DNA of 64,000 bases from JAYOEY01 sp038120295 (lineage in GTDB: Bacteria; Pseudomonadota; Alphaproteobacteria; MPNO01; UBA2964): NCBI GenBank assembly GCA_038120295.1, contig JAYOLL010000019.1:8100-72099 (forward strand). The letters run 5' to 3'. A program made the translations under genes and the position numbers. Positions 34,103 to 43,445 of the stretch are shown here, piece after piece (the stretch's first letter is position 1; each line of letters begins with the position of its first letter). Below the pieces are notes generated by a model that was not told the origin of the DNA, did no database searches, and was given only the letters and a program-made list of their open reading frames with translations.

Positions 34103-35258
34103 GCCGCAGCCGCCCATCGGCGGTGGTTCGCAGACCTGCCTCGTCCAGCTCCATAAACCCGCCCTCGATCAGGCGTCGCAGCCGGCGCGGCTCGAGCGCG
34201 TCCTCGATTTCCAGCCCGGCGCGCGCGGCGAAATCTCCCCGTCCAATTCCTGCCGTGAGCCGAAGTCCCGTCATGAACAGCTCCTCCACGCGCTCATCAG
34301 GCCTCAGCGCGTCGTCGCGACGCGTACCGTGACCGTGCCGCTCGACGGCGTCGATCCAGTTTTCGGGCCCCGGGATCTGCTCAGTTGCACGGGTCGCGCC
34401 GTCAAGCTTCAAGCGACCATGGGCACCCGGCCCCACACCCGCGTAATCGCCGCCGGTCCAGTAGACGATGTTGTGGCGGCACTCGCCGCCCGGCCGGGCA
34501 TGGTTCGAGATTTCGTACGCGGGCAGACCCGCTTCGACGCAAAGCTCCTGCGTCACGTCAAACAGGGCGGCGGCAAGCTCCTCCTCCGGCAATGCGAAAT
34601 CTCCGGCGCGCTCTGCGGCGAAGAACGGCGTGCCGCGCTCGACCGTCAGTTGGTATAGCGACAGGTGATCGCCTGCCATGGCGAAGGCTTCCGCCAGTTC
34701 CGCGCGCCAGGCCCCGACCGTCTGGCCCGGCCGCGCGTAGATCAGGTCGAACGAATATCGGTCGAAAGTCCGCGCCGCGAGGCTGACGGCGTCTTTCGCC
34801 TGCGCGACGTCATGACCCCGCCCGAGAAAACGCAACGATGTCTCGTCGAGCGCCTGAACGCCCAGCGACACGCGGGTTATGCCGGCGATGCGAAGGTCCT
34901 TGAGCCGCGCGGTCTCGACCGAGGTCGGGTTGGCTTCAAGCGTGATCTCGATGTCGGGGGCAAGCGACCAGCGATCGCCGATGGCGTCGAGAATGGCGGC
35001 GGTTGTGGCCGGTTCCATCAGCGATGGCGTGCCGCCGCCAAAGAAAATGCTGACGATTTCACGGCCCGGCAGCAATTCCGCAATATGCCGGATTTCTCTC
35101 AGATACGCGTCGCGCCAGCGCGTCTGGTCGATGGTCTCCCGCACATGGGCGTTGAAATCGCAATAGGGGCAGCGCGACAGGCAGAACGGCCAGTGGACGT
35201 AAATCGAAAGGCTTTCCGGGGTCTTCCCGGTCTCAGCCACCATCGGAACGGGCGCCAT
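34071..35258 (-). CDS. hemW: Radical SAM haem chaperone HemW
   Basis: A 395-residue radical SAM protein long annotated as oxygen-independent coproporphyrinogen III oxidase. The cluster motif is CLSRCPYCDF (Cys-x3-Cys-x2-Cys), the feature that separates HemW from HemN together with the short N-terminus. GGGTPSLM and the C-terminal HemN_C domain follow. HemW is thought to insert haem into respiratory enzymes. Overlaps rdgB by 26 bases. Confidence 0.93.
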   Translation of the reverse strand: MAPVPMVAETGKTPESLSIYVHWPFCLSRCPYCDFNAHVRETIDQTRWRDAYLREIRHIAELLPGREIVSIFFGGGTPSLMEPATTAAILDAIGDRWSLAPDIEITLEANPTSVETARLKDLRIAGITRVSLGVQALDETSLRFLGRGHDVAQAKDAVSLAARTFDRYSFDLIYARPGQTVGAWRAELAEAFAMAGDHLSLYQLTVERGTPFFAAERAGDFALPEEELAAALFDVTQELCVEAGLPAYEISNHARPGGECRHNIVYWTGGDYAGVGPGAHGRLKLDGATRATEQIPGPENWIDAVERHGHGTRRDDALRPDERVEELFMTGLRLTAGIGRGDFAARAGLEIEDALEPRRLRRLIEGGFMELDEAGLRTTADGRLRLNAVLAALLG

Positions 35259-35865
35259 CGAAACAGGCAGCGGTCAGTTTCGCAAAGGCGTCGGCGCGGT
35301 GGCTGATGGCGTGCTTGGCGTTGGGTTCCATCTCGCCGAAGGTCAGGTCCCCGCACCCCGAAACAGTAGCCGGGACAAAGATCGGGTCGTAGCCGAAGCC
35401 TTTGTCGCCACGCGGCGGCCAGACCAGCGCGCCGTCGACGCGGCCTTCGAATGTTTCGATCCCGCCATCCGGCCAGCAGATCGACAGCGCGCAGATAAAG
35501 GCCGCGCTGCGGTCTTCCTTGCCGGCGAGCGCGTCCTCGACCTTCTGCATGGCGACCGTGAAATCTTTCCCCGGTCCGGCCCAGCGCGCCGAATAGATGC
35601 CCGGGTCGCCGCCGAGCGCCACCACCGCCAGCCCGGAATCGTCGGCCAGCGCCGGCAGCCCTGACGCGCCCGCCGCGGCACGCGCCTTAAGCTCCGCGTT
35701 CTCCCTGAAGGTCGCGCCGGTCTCCTCCGGCTCGTCGAGTCCGAGCGCGCCGGCGGAAACGACCTCAACCTTATACGGCTTCAGCAGATCGCCGATCTCG
35801 CGCACCTTGCCGGCGTTATGGCTGGCGATGACAAGGCGGGGTTCGGTGAAGCAGCGGTGAGGCAT
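35233..35865 (-). CDS. rdgB: XTP/dITP pyrophosphatase
   Basis: A 210-residue Ham1/RdgB enzyme that removes deaminated purine triphosphates. Motifs are VIASHNAGKVREI, ADDSGLAVVALGGDPGIYSARWAG-type sequence around residues 73-95, and SHRADAF at the C-terminus. The conserved rph–rdgB–hemW operon places it here; the gap to rph is five bases. Confidence 0.95.
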   Translation of the reverse strand: MPHRCFTEPRLVIASHNAGKVREIGDLLKPYKVEVVSAGALGLDEPEETGATFRENAELKARAAAGASGLPALADDSGLAVVALGGDPGIYSARWAGPGKDFTVAMQKVEDALAGKEDRSAAFICALSICWPDGGIETFEGRVDGALVWPPRGDKGFGYDPIFVPATVSGCGDLTFGEMEPNAKHAISHRADAFAKLTAACFDGARSDGG

Positions 35866-35870
35866 GCGAC

Positions 35871-36593
35871 TCAGAGTCCCGCCGCCTGTTTCTGCAACAA
35901 GGCGAGGTCGGCGCAGCCTGCTTCGGCAAGGTCGAGCAGCCGGTCGAGCAGCGCGCGGCTGAACGGTTCGGTCTCCGCCGTCCCCTGCACTTCCACCACG
36001 CCGCCGTCGCCTGTCAGGACGAAATTGGCGTCGGCCTGGGCCGACGAATCCTCGGCGTAATCGAGATCGAGCACCGGCGTTCCCTCATAGATCCCGCAGG
36101 AGATCGCTGCGACCGTGCCGATCAGCGGCACCTTGTCGATCTTCTTCTCCGCGACCAGCTTCGCGAAGGCCAGATGCAGCGCGACCCAGCTCCCGGTGAT
36201 CGACGCCGTGCGGGTGCCGCCATCGGCCTGGATGACGTCGCAATCGATTCGGACCTGCCGTTCGCCGAACCCGGACAGGTCCGTGACGGCCCGAAGCGAC
36301 CGGCCGATCAGCCGCTGGATTTCCTGGGTTCGGCCGCCCTGCTTGCCGGTCGCCGCCTCGCGTCTCGTCCGCGTATGGGTGGAGCGCGGCAGCATACCGT
36401 ATTCGGCGGTGACCCAGCCGGTGCCGGAGTTGCGCAGGAAAGGCGGAACCGATTCCTCGACGGACGCAGTGCACAGCACGTGGGTGTTGCCGAACTTCGC
36501 CATGCAGGATCCTTCGGCATAGGGGCTGAATCCGGGTTCGAGCGTTACGGCGCGCATCTGGTCGGGGTTACGTCCTGAAGGACGGTTGGACAT
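35871..36593 (-). CDS. rph: Ribonuclease PH
   Basis: A 240-residue phosphorolytic exoribonuclease trimming tRNA 3' ends. Conserved RSLRAVTDLSGFGERQV and DVIQADGGTRTASITG are seen. Heads the minus-strand operon rph–rdgB–hemW and diverges from hrcA across a 143-bp gap. Confidence 0.96.
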   Translation of the reverse strand: MSNRPSGRNPDQMRAVTLEPGFSPYAEGSCMAKFGNTHVLCTASVEESVPPFLRNSGTGWVTAEYGMLPRSTHTRTRREAATGKQGGRTQEIQRLIGRSLRAVTDLSGFGERQVRIDCDVIQADGGTRTASITGSWVALHLAFAKLVAEKKIDKVPLIGTVAAISCGIYEGTPVLDLDYAEDSSAQADANFVLTGDGGVVEVQGTAETEPFSRALLDRLLDLAEAGCADLALLQKQAAGL

Positions 36594-36684
36594 TTTGATA
36601 CTCCTGTAGAGGGGCTGATGATTTCAGGGTGCGACGTAGCGCAAGCTAACCTTCGACACAATGCGCGTCCAGGACCCCAATTTA

Positions 36685-36713
36685 TTGACGTCGATATGAC
36701 CCGTACCTACATT
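36685..36713 (+). promoter_or_regulatory. Predicted sigma70-type promoter for hrcA–grpE
   Basis: TTGACG at 36685-36690, a 17-base spacer, and TACATT at 36708-36713. Transcription would begin near 36720, about 17 bases before the hrcA ATG. No CIRCE element (TTAGCACTC-N9-GAGTGCTAA) is visible in the rph–hrcA gap. Confidence 0.5.
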
Positions 36714-36736
36714 GGGTGGCGCATCGGAATGGAACG

Positions 36737-37792
36737 ATGAAACCCGCACCTGAAGGCACAATCAGCGAGCTGAATCAGCGCTCGCGCACGATTTTCAGCG
36801 AGATCGTCTCGTCTTACCTGACGACCGGCGAACCGGTCGGCTCGCGTACGCTGTCGCGCCGGCTGGTCGAGCCGCTGTCGCCCGCCTCGGTCCGTAATGT
36901 GATGGCCGATCTTGAGGATATGGGGCTGCTTTATGCGCCGCATACCTCCGCCGGCCGTTTGCCGACCGATCTCGGGCTCCGGCTGTTTGTCGACGGCATC
37001 ATGGAGGTCGGCGCGCTGAGCGAGGGTGAGCGCGCTGGCATCGAGGCCCAGTGCAAGGCCGCCGGTCGCGGCGTCAAGGACACGCTGGAAGAGGCGACTT
37101 CGATGCTGTCCGGCCTTTCGCAATGCGCCGGGCTCGTCGTGTCGCCGACGACCGACCGGCCGCTCAAACATATCGAATTCGTCAATCTCGGCGACGGCCG
37201 GGCGCTGGTGGTTACGGTCGGCGATGACGGTTTTATCGAGAACCGCGTTTTCGACGTGCCGCTCGGGACGCCGCCCTCGACGCTGGTGCAGGCCGCTAAT
37301 TACCTCAATGCCCGGCTCGCGGGCCGTACGCTGGAAGAGGCCAAGTCCGTCATCTCGCGCGAGATCGCGCAGCACAAGGCGCAGCTCGATGCCCTGACAG
37401 CCAGGCTGGTGGAGGACGGGCTCGCCGTCTGGTCCGGCAGCGTCGACCAGGGCTCGCTGATCGTCAAGGGCCACGCGCGGCTGCTTGACGATGTCTCGGC
37501 GATTTCCGATCTGGAAACCGTACGCAATCTGTTCGAGGCGCTGGATACGCGCGAGGTGATGTCGAAGCTGATCGATCTGACGCGCGGCGCCGACGGCGTG
37601 CAGATCTTTATCGGAGCGGAGAACAGCCTGTTCGATATGACCGGCTGCGCCATGGTGACCGCGCCTTTCGCGGCCTCCAACGGCGATATCGTCGGGGCGA
37701 TCGGGGTGATCGGTCCCGCCAGGATCAACTATGCGCGGATTGTGCCGATCGTGGATTACACCGCAAAAGTGGTTGAAAAGATCATCGGCTGA
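36737..37792 (+). CDS. hrcA: Heat-inducible transcription repressor HrcA
   Basis: A 351-residue repressor. The winged-helix DNA-binding region (about residues 8-85) contains GEPVGSRTLSRR and SPASVRNVMADLEDMGLLYAPHTSAGR-type sequence. The rest is the GAF-like oligomerisation domain. HrcA binds CIRCE operators upstream of groESL/dnaK genes, which are not in this window. ATG 36737 is preferred; a GTG seven codons earlier is the alternative. Confidence 0.95.
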   Translation: MKPAPEGTISELNQRSRTIFSEIVSSYLTTGEPVGSRTLSRRLVEPLSPASVRNVMADLEDMGLLYAPHTSAGRLPTDLGLRLFVDGIMEVGALSEGERAGIEAQCKAAGRGVKDTLEEATSMLSGLSQCAGLVVSPTTDRPLKHIEFVNLGDGRALVVTVGDDGFIENRVFDVPLGTPPSTLVQAANYLNARLAGRTLEEAKSVISREIAQHKAQLDALTARLVEDGLAVWSGSVDQGSLIVKGHARLLDDVSAISDLETVRNLFEALDTREVMSKLIDLTRGADGVQIFIGAENSLFDMTGCAMVTAPFAASNGDIVGAIGVIGPARINYARIVPIVDYTAKVVEKIIG

Positions 37793-37830
37793 TCCAACCT
37801 GTTAAACCTGAAATCCGGGAAACGGAATAA

Positions 37831-38481
37831 ATGACGGAAAACAAAAACACCGAAGAAGCGACGCCTGACTCCGAAACGGAAGTGGAAACGCCCGAAGCGG
37901 ACACAGCAACCGATGCGCCGGAACAGGAGGAGGGTGCTCCGGAGACTGCGGAAGCGCCCCCTGAAAGCGGCGACGGCATGTCGCTCGAGGCGCAGGTCGC
38001 CGACCTGAAGGACAAGCTGCTGCGCGCGCTGGCCGAGAACGAGAACACCATTCGGCGTGCGAAGCGCGAGCGCGAGGATGCCGGCAAGTACGCCGCCGCC
38101 AATTTCGCCCGCGACATGCTGTCGGTCAGCGACAATCTGCATCGCGCGATGGCGGCGATCCCCGATTCGCTTCGCGGCGATGATGGAGAGGTCAAATCCT
38201 TCCTCGAAGGGGTGGAGATGACCGGACGCGAGCTGCTGTCAGTGCTGGAGCGCCACGGCATCGTCCGCATTTCGCCGATGGGTGAGAAGTTCGATCACGA
38301 AAAGCACGAGGCGCTGTTCGAGGTGCCGACCGCCGAGGCAGACCCCGGCACCGTGGTCCAGGTGGTCGAGGACGGGTTCCTGATCCACGACCGGTTGCTG
38401 CGCCCGGCGCGTGTCGGTGTTGCCAAGGCTGCGCCCGAGGCCGGCGAAAGCGAAGGCCACGCGGTCGATACGTCGGCCTAA
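37831..38481 (+). CDS. grpE: GrpE nucleotide exchange factor
   Basis: A 216-residue DnaK cochaperone. A highly acidic N-terminus (residues 1-48) leads to a long coiled coil (50-110) and the beta domain with FDHEKHEALFEVPT and GTVVQVVEDGFLIHDRLLRPARVGV-type sequence. It follows hrcA by 38 bases. The dnaK/dnaJ genes that often come next are absent here. Confidence 0.96.
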   Translation: MTENKNTEEATPDSETEVETPEADTATDAPEQEEGAPETAEAPPESGDGMSLEAQVADLKDKLLRALAENENTIRRAKREREDAGKYAAANFARDMLSVSDNLHRAMAAIPDSLRGDDGEVKSFLEGVEMTGRELLSVLERHGIVRISPMGEKFDHEKHEALFEVPTAEADPGTVVQVVEDGFLIHDRLLRPARVGVAKAAPEAGESEGHAVDTSA

Positions 38482-38530
38482 GCAGGTTTCAGGTTACGGG
38501 CGGCAACGCCGCGGGCCAGTCACCTCAACT

Positions 38531-38797
38531 CTAATATTCGATCCGCTCGATCCCCTCGAAGGCGATCTGCGTGCCGTCTTCGAGCGTGATCGTGCCGGCC
38601 GCGTCGTCTGACAGCGTCATCATGTCGCCGTCGTCGGACTGAACGCTGCCCGTGGTCAGGCTGACTTTCCAGCCATCGCCGACATCCGACAGGTCGGCGT
38701 TCTGCAGCTGGATCGTATCCGTCCAGCCCCCGCCGACACCGCCCGACACGGTGTCGAACCCGTCCCCTTCGCCGATGACGAACGTGTCGCTGCCGCA
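38531..38797 (-). pseudogene. C-terminal remnant of an RTX/hemolysin-type calcium-binding secreted protein
   Basis: About 88 residues ending at a natural stop. It starts with an RTX-like GSDTFVIGEGDGFDTVSGG and ends with DDAAGTITLEDGTQ and FEGIERIEY, the C-terminal secretion region of many RTX adhesins exported by type I secretion. The 5' part is gone: beyond about 38797 the frame only continues as antisense of the hlyD remnant. No start or ribosome site. Confidence 0.75.
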
Positions 38798-38798
38798 G

Positions 38799-39803
38799 CT
38801 GGAGGAAGCACAGGTGCGCGCGGCGTCCCTCGAAATCCGACACAAGCGGCTGCTCGCGTTTGCCGAAGGGAGGACGCCCGATTTTTCGAACCTGCCGCCC
38901 CGCTACGCCGCGCTGGCCGATGGCGAGCGGGCCATTCTTAAACAGCAGAACGATGCGTTTCTTCAGGAAGCGAGCGTGCTGCAGTCTCAGGCGCGCCAGC
39001 GCGACTCGGAGCTGTCCGTTCTCAACAGCCAGCTCCGCAAGCTGAACGATCGCATTCGGATTCTCGGTGCGCAAAAGAATCTGCGACAGAAGCTCGCCGC
39101 CAAGGGGCTGGTGTCCAAGCTGGTCTATCTGCAGACGCTTGAACAGTATCAGACCGCGGTCGGCGAAATGGAGGAAGTACAGGGGCGGATCGCCAGCGCC
39201 GGCAACGCGATAGAAGAGGCCGAGAACAAGATCTTGCAGCTGCGGTCGCAACGTCGCAACGAAGCGCTTGAGGAAAGCGGCCGGGTCGCCGGAGATCTTG
39301 CCGGCGTGCGCGAATCCATCCGACGGTTGCATGACCGGGTCGAGCGCCTCGACATTCGCGCGCCGGTACACGGGATCGTCAAGGGACTCGCGACCAACAC
39401 GGTTGGCGGCGTTGTGACGCCGGGCGGGCTTGTCACAGAAATCGTCCCCATCGACGAAGAGCTGGTCGTCGAAGCGCGTATTTCGCCGGTCGATATCGGC
39501 CATATTTCCGTTGGCCAGAAGGCGACCGTAAAGATCACGACGTTCGATTTCGCCAGGTTCGGGTCGATCGAAGGAACCGTCTCGAAGATCTCCGCCTCGA
39601 CTTTCAAGGACCGCGAAAGCGAGGTCTACTACAAGGCCGAGGTGACTCTGAGCAAGAAGCATGTCGGTCCCGACCCGGCGAAGAACCGGATTCTGCCGGG
39701 CATGGTTAGCGAGATCGACATCAATACCGGACAGCGCACGGTGCTGCGCTATCTGTTACGCCCAATTTACCAGTCGCTGGACGTCGCCCTGAGCGAACGA
39801 TAA
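38799..39803 (+). pseudogene. 3' part of an HlyD-family type I secretion membrane-fusion protein
   Basis: About 334 residues matching the coiled-coil, lipoyl and beta-barrel regions of HlyD/PrtE adaptors: long heptad-rich helix (residues 1-180), then RLDIRAPVHGIVKGL, and the C-terminal PGMVSEIDINTGQRTVLRYLL. The cytoplasmic N-terminus, membrane helix and first helix arm (about 100 residues) are missing. The open frame extends 49 codons upstream only because it crosses antisense of the RTX remnant, with no membrane segment. Non-functional as an adaptor in this form. Confidence 0.75.
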
Positions 39804-39854
39804 CTTTCGCCCGACCTCTTGCGACAAATCCGCTGCCTCGGGACAGGCTGAATC

Positions 39855-40979
39855 ATGCGTATCGCCATCGTCGGCGCCGGGCCGGCGGGCCTTTATCTTT
39901 CATATCTCATCCGGCGCAGGCGCCCCGATTTCGACGTTCGGGTCTATGAGCAGAACGCTGCCGACGCGTCATTCGGATTCGGCGTCGTATTTTCCGACCG
40001 CGCAGTGGAGTTTCTGCGGGCCGACGATCCCGATACCTGCGATGCGATCGCGCCGCATATGGAAAGCTGGACCGACATGCATCTCGACATCGAGGGCACG
40101 GTAATCCGGCTCGACGGGATCGGATTCTCGGCCATCGGCCGGCTGGAGCTGATGCGTCTTCTGCAGGACCGGGCGCGGTCGGTTGGCGTCTCGCTGGAGT
40201 TCGGCCGGACCCTGGGCTCGGCAAGAGAGCTTGCGGACGCGGACCTGATTGTCGCCGCCGACGGGGCGAATTCGGCTCTTCGCGATCCCGCCATCTTCGA
40301 TACGCAGGAAGAGGACCTGACCAACAGGTTCGTCTGGTACGGCACCGACCGGGCGTTCGAGACGCTGACGCAGACATTCCGTCGCAACAGTGACGGTGCG
40401 TTCAACGCGCACCACTACCGTTATGCCCCGGACAGGAGCACTTTCATCGTCGAAACAGATGCGGCGACCTGGAAGAAGGCCGGTTTCGAAAGAATGAACG
40501 AAGCGGAGACGCGCGCCTACTGCGAAGGGCTTTTCGCTGACACGCTGGCCGGCGGGCGGCTGATCTCCAACAAATCCGTATGGCGTCGTTTCAGGAAAAT
40601 CTCCAACGCGCGCTGGTCGACCGGAAACATTGTGCTGATCGGCGATGCGCAGCGCACCGCACATTTCTCGATCGGTTCGGGGACCCGGATCGCCATGGAA
40701 GACGCGATTGCGCTGGATACCGCGCTGGCCGCGGCGCCCGGCGATATTCCGTCGGCGCTCGCCGACTTCGAGGAGAGGCGCCGCCCCGCCGTCGATGCGC
40801 TGGTCGCCGCCGCCGACACAAGCGCTCGCTGGTACGAGGATTTCGGCGCCCATATGACTCTCGAACCGTGGGATATGGCATGGAGCTACATCCAGCGCAG
40901 CGGCCGGGTCGATCTGGACCGGCTTGCGAAGCTTTCGCCCGATTTCGTCGCCCGTTACCGGGCGGCCAAAGCCGGGTAG
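39855..40979 (+). CDS. FAD-dependent monooxygenase, salicylyl-CoA 5-hydroxylase/anthraniloyl-CoA monooxygenase-like
   Basis: A 374-residue flavoprotein hydroxylase. The FAD-binding Rossmann motif is IVGAGPAGLYLSYLI at residues 4-18, with FGFGVVFSD (about 42-50), the family's IGRLELMRLLQ, and the second FAD motif NIVLIGDAQRTAHFSIGSGTR-like region (about 260-280). Closest recognisable relatives are the N-terminal domains of aryl-CoA hydroxylases. Those proteins usually carry an additional C-terminal old-yellow-enzyme domain, absent here. No CoA ligase or ring-cleavage gene is adjacent, so the substrate is unknown. Confidence 0.85.
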   Translation: MRIAIVGAGPAGLYLSYLIRRRRPDFDVRVYEQNAADASFGFGVVFSDRAVEFLRADDPDTCDAIAPHMESWTDMHLDIEGTVIRLDGIGFSAIGRLELMRLLQDRARSVGVSLEFGRTLGSARELADADLIVAADGANSALRDPAIFDTQEEDLTNRFVWYGTDRAFETLTQTFRRNSDGAFNAHHYRYAPDRSTFIVETDAATWKKAGFERMNEAETRAYCEGLFADTLAGGRLISNKSVWRRFRKISNARWSTGNIVLIGDAQRTAHFSIGSGTRIAMEDAIALDTALAAAPGDIPSALADFEERRRPAVDALVAAADTSARWYEDFGAHMTLEPWDMAWSYIQRSGRVDLDRLAKLSPDFVARYRAAKAG

Positions 40980-41050
40980 GATAAACGCGTCGCCCGAGAC
41001 CGCTTTCGAGACCGCCCTGTGGCTGTGCAGACGATAACGGAGCCCTTGTC

Positions 41051-42181
41051 ATGACCCTGTTGCCCGGTTTTCCCAACGTACAGTTCGATTTCGGCGCCGT
41101 GCGCCTGTTGCCCGACGAGCTTTCCGCTCGCGGCGTGACGCGGCCCCTGATCATCACGGATACGGGCCTCGAGGAACACGGCGTGGTCGACAGGGTAAGG
41201 GACGCGCTCGCCGGCAGAAACACGTTCTTTGTCTATGACGGCATCCCGTCGAACCCTACTGTCGCCGGCATCGAAGGCGCGCTGGCCGTCTACCGCGAGA
41301 ACGGGTGCGACGGGATCATTGCGCTGGGCGGCGGCTCGGTGCTCGATTCCGGCAAGGCGTTGCGGGTTGCGGCAACCCATCCGGAACCCGTTGTCGAATA
41401 CCTCAAGGATCCGTCGAAGATCACTGCCGACGTCGCGCCCTATATCACCATCCCGACGACCGCGGGCACCGGCGCCGAGATCACTCTCGGCGGCGGCATT
41501 CACCCAGCGCCGGGAGAGCATCAGCTCGGCATCCGAAGCCCGCATGTGCGGCCCGACCTGGCGATCTGCGACCCGGAGCTGACGCTGTCCCTGCCGCCGG
41601 CACTCACCGCGGGGACCGGGATGGATGCGATCGGCCACTGTCTCGAAGGATTTCTGTCGGTCAACGACAACCTGCCTGCGCAGGCCATCGCGCTCGACGG
41701 GATTTCGCGGGCGGCCGCCTGGCTCGACCGGGCCGCCGCTGACGGCTCAGATCGCGACGCGCGCTGGCACATGCTGATGGCGGCGCTTGAAGGCGGGATG
41801 GCGATCTATATGGGTCTCGGACCGGTGCATGTGCTGGGCCATGTGTTCGCCGACAGCCCGCTGCATCACGGCGCTTTGATCGCGGCGGGCATGCCGCCGG
41901 TAATGCGGTTCTATCGGCGGCGGGGCGATGCGGCGCTGACAGAGAGGCTCGACGCGGTGCGAGACGCGTTGGCGCTTCCAGCGGGCGCTGACCTTGCCGA
42001 TGGCATCGCGGAGATGAACGCCCGCCTCGGCCTGTCGAACTCGGTGCGCGAAATGGGCTACCCGAACCGCGACCTGGGCGTGCTGGCAGGCCATGCCATT
42101 GACATCCATTTTAATGCTACCGCGCCGGTGAAGCCGTCGCTGGACGAATACCGCGATATCTTTTCGGAGACTCTGGGATAG
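41051..42181 (+). CDS. Iron-containing alcohol dehydrogenase
   Basis: A 376-residue group III alcohol dehydrogenase. The NAD-binding GGGSVLDSGKAL and PTTAGTGAEIT motifs are present. Metal ligands are likely Asp and His in GMDAIGHCLEG, and two His in PVHVLGHVFADSPLHHG. It follows the flavoprotein monooxygenase by 71 bases and may act with it on an unknown metabolite. Confidence 0.92.
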   Translation: MTLLPGFPNVQFDFGAVRLLPDELSARGVTRPLIITDTGLEEHGVVDRVRDALAGRNTFFVYDGIPSNPTVAGIEGALAVYRENGCDGIIALGGGSVLDSGKALRVAATHPEPVVEYLKDPSKITADVAPYITIPTTAGTGAEITLGGGIHPAPGEHQLGIRSPHVRPDLAICDPELTLSLPPALTAGTGMDAIGHCLEGFLSVNDNLPAQAIALDGISRAAAWLDRAAADGSDRDARWHMLMAALEGGMAIYMGLGPVHVLGHVFADSPLHHGALIAAGMPPVMRFYRRRGDAALTERLDAVRDALALPAGADLADGIAEMNARLGLSNSVREMGYPNRDLGVLAGHAIDIHFNATAPVKPSLDEYRDIFSETLG

Positions 42182-42296
42182 GCGGCGCAGGCGGAACATG
42201 CTCGAGGCGACGCCCCCTCGACGGGGGCCCTCAATAGCGTGACAATAGGAGTTCGAGCGGTGCCCATTGAAGGGTAGACGCCGTCAGGAGACTGTC

Positions 42297-43445
42297 TTGG
42301 ACGCAAAGGCGCCAAAGGAGCCGGAAACAGCCAGCTATTCGCCGCCGCCGAAAGCGCGCGGGCGGCTCGGTCGGTCTGTGCGTCTGTTCGCAGGTCTGAT
42401 TGCGGCGCTGGTCGGCCTCGCCTTTCTGGGCGACTGGGTCTATGACCGCTACACCCATGTCTATATCGACGACGCGCGAATCGGCGCCGATGTCATTTCG
42501 ATCAGCAGCCGGGTCGCCGGCCTCGTAACGGGCGTCACGGCCGTGACCGGCCAGAAGGTGACGAAGGGCGATACGCTAGTGCGGATCGACGATCGGGAGG
42601 CGAAGCTGCGCCTGGCCGAGCTGGAAGCGCGCATGCGGTCGATCGATGCGGATCGCAACCGCCTGGCGGAACAGCGCAAGCTGGTCGATCTCAGGACCGA
42701 CAGCCAGTACAGCATGCATAAATCGCGTATCGAGGCCGCATCCGCCGCGCTTGCCGGGCGCAAACTCGATCTCGACCTGGCCCGCACCGAGTATCAGCGC
42801 GCCCGCTCGCTACACGAGCGCAAGGTGGTGTCGCGACAGCGACTCGATGAAAGACGCGCGACTTTCCGCGTCGCCGAGCAGGCCTTTCAGCAGGCGCGCG
42901 CCGATGTTTCGACGGCGAGGGCGGGGCTGTCCGGCGCCGCCGCCGACCGACAGCAGCTCCAGGTGCTCGATAGCGAAATCGCGGCGCTGGCCCACCAGGT
43001 GGATGAAATCCGCACCCAGCGGGACCGTCTCGCGATCGATCTGGCCGACCGGACCATTCGAAGCCCGATCGACGGCGTCATCGATACCGTTTTCATCAAC
43101 CCGAGTGAGTACGTATCGGTCGGTCAGCGCCTGCTGATGGTTCACGACCCGAAAAAAATCTGGGTCGATGCCAACGTAAAAGAAACCGAAATCCGGCATC
43201 TGAAACTCGGCTCGACCGCCAAGGTCTCGGTCGACGCCTATCCCGACCGATTGTTCACCGGGACGATCACCCGCATCGGCAATGCGGCGACTAGCGAGTT
43301 CGCGCTGCTGCCGACCCCCAACCCCAGCGGCAATTTCACCAAGATCGTGCAGCGCCTGACCATCCGGGTGGAGCTGGACGAGATCAGCGACCTGCTGCGT
43401 CCCGGCATGATGGTAGAGGTCAATATTGGCATCGAACGCCATTGA
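42297..43445 (+). CDS. EmrA/HlyD-type membrane-fusion subunit of a multidrug exporter
   Basis: About 382 residues. One N-terminal membrane helix (LFAGLIAALVGLAFLGDWV) leads to a periplasmic lipoyl/coiled-coil hairpin (about 90-250) and beta-barrel. YIDDARIGADVISISSRVAG and RSPIDGVIDTVFINPSEYV mark the family. I prefer TTG 42297 because CAGGAG lies six bases upstream; TTG 42267 is an alternative. Overlaps the MFS gene by 20 bases. Should connect the inner-membrane pump to a TolC-like channel. Confidence 0.9.
   Translation: MDAKAPKEPETASYSPPPKARGRLGRSVRLFAGLIAALVGLAFLGDWVYDRYTHVYIDDARIGADVISISSRVAGLVTGVTAVTGQKVTKGDTLVRIDDREAKLRLAELEARMRSIDADRNRLAEQRKLVDLRTDSQYSMHKSRIEAASAALAGRKLDLDLARTEYQRARSLHERKVVSRQRLDERRATFRVAEQAFQQARADVSTARAGLSGAAADRQQLQVLDSEIAALAHQVDEIRTQRDRLAIDLADRTIRSPIDGVIDTVFINPSEYVSVGQRLLMVHDPKKIWVDANVKETEIRHLKLGSTAKVSVDAYPDRLFTGTITRIGNAATSEFALLPTPNPSGNFTKIVQRLTIRVELDEISDLLRPGMMVEVNIGIERH

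Noticed and set aside
36594..36736. CIRCE operator upstream of hrcA
   Set aside because: No TTAGCACTC-N9-GAGTGCTAA or close variant is present in the rph–hrcA gap.
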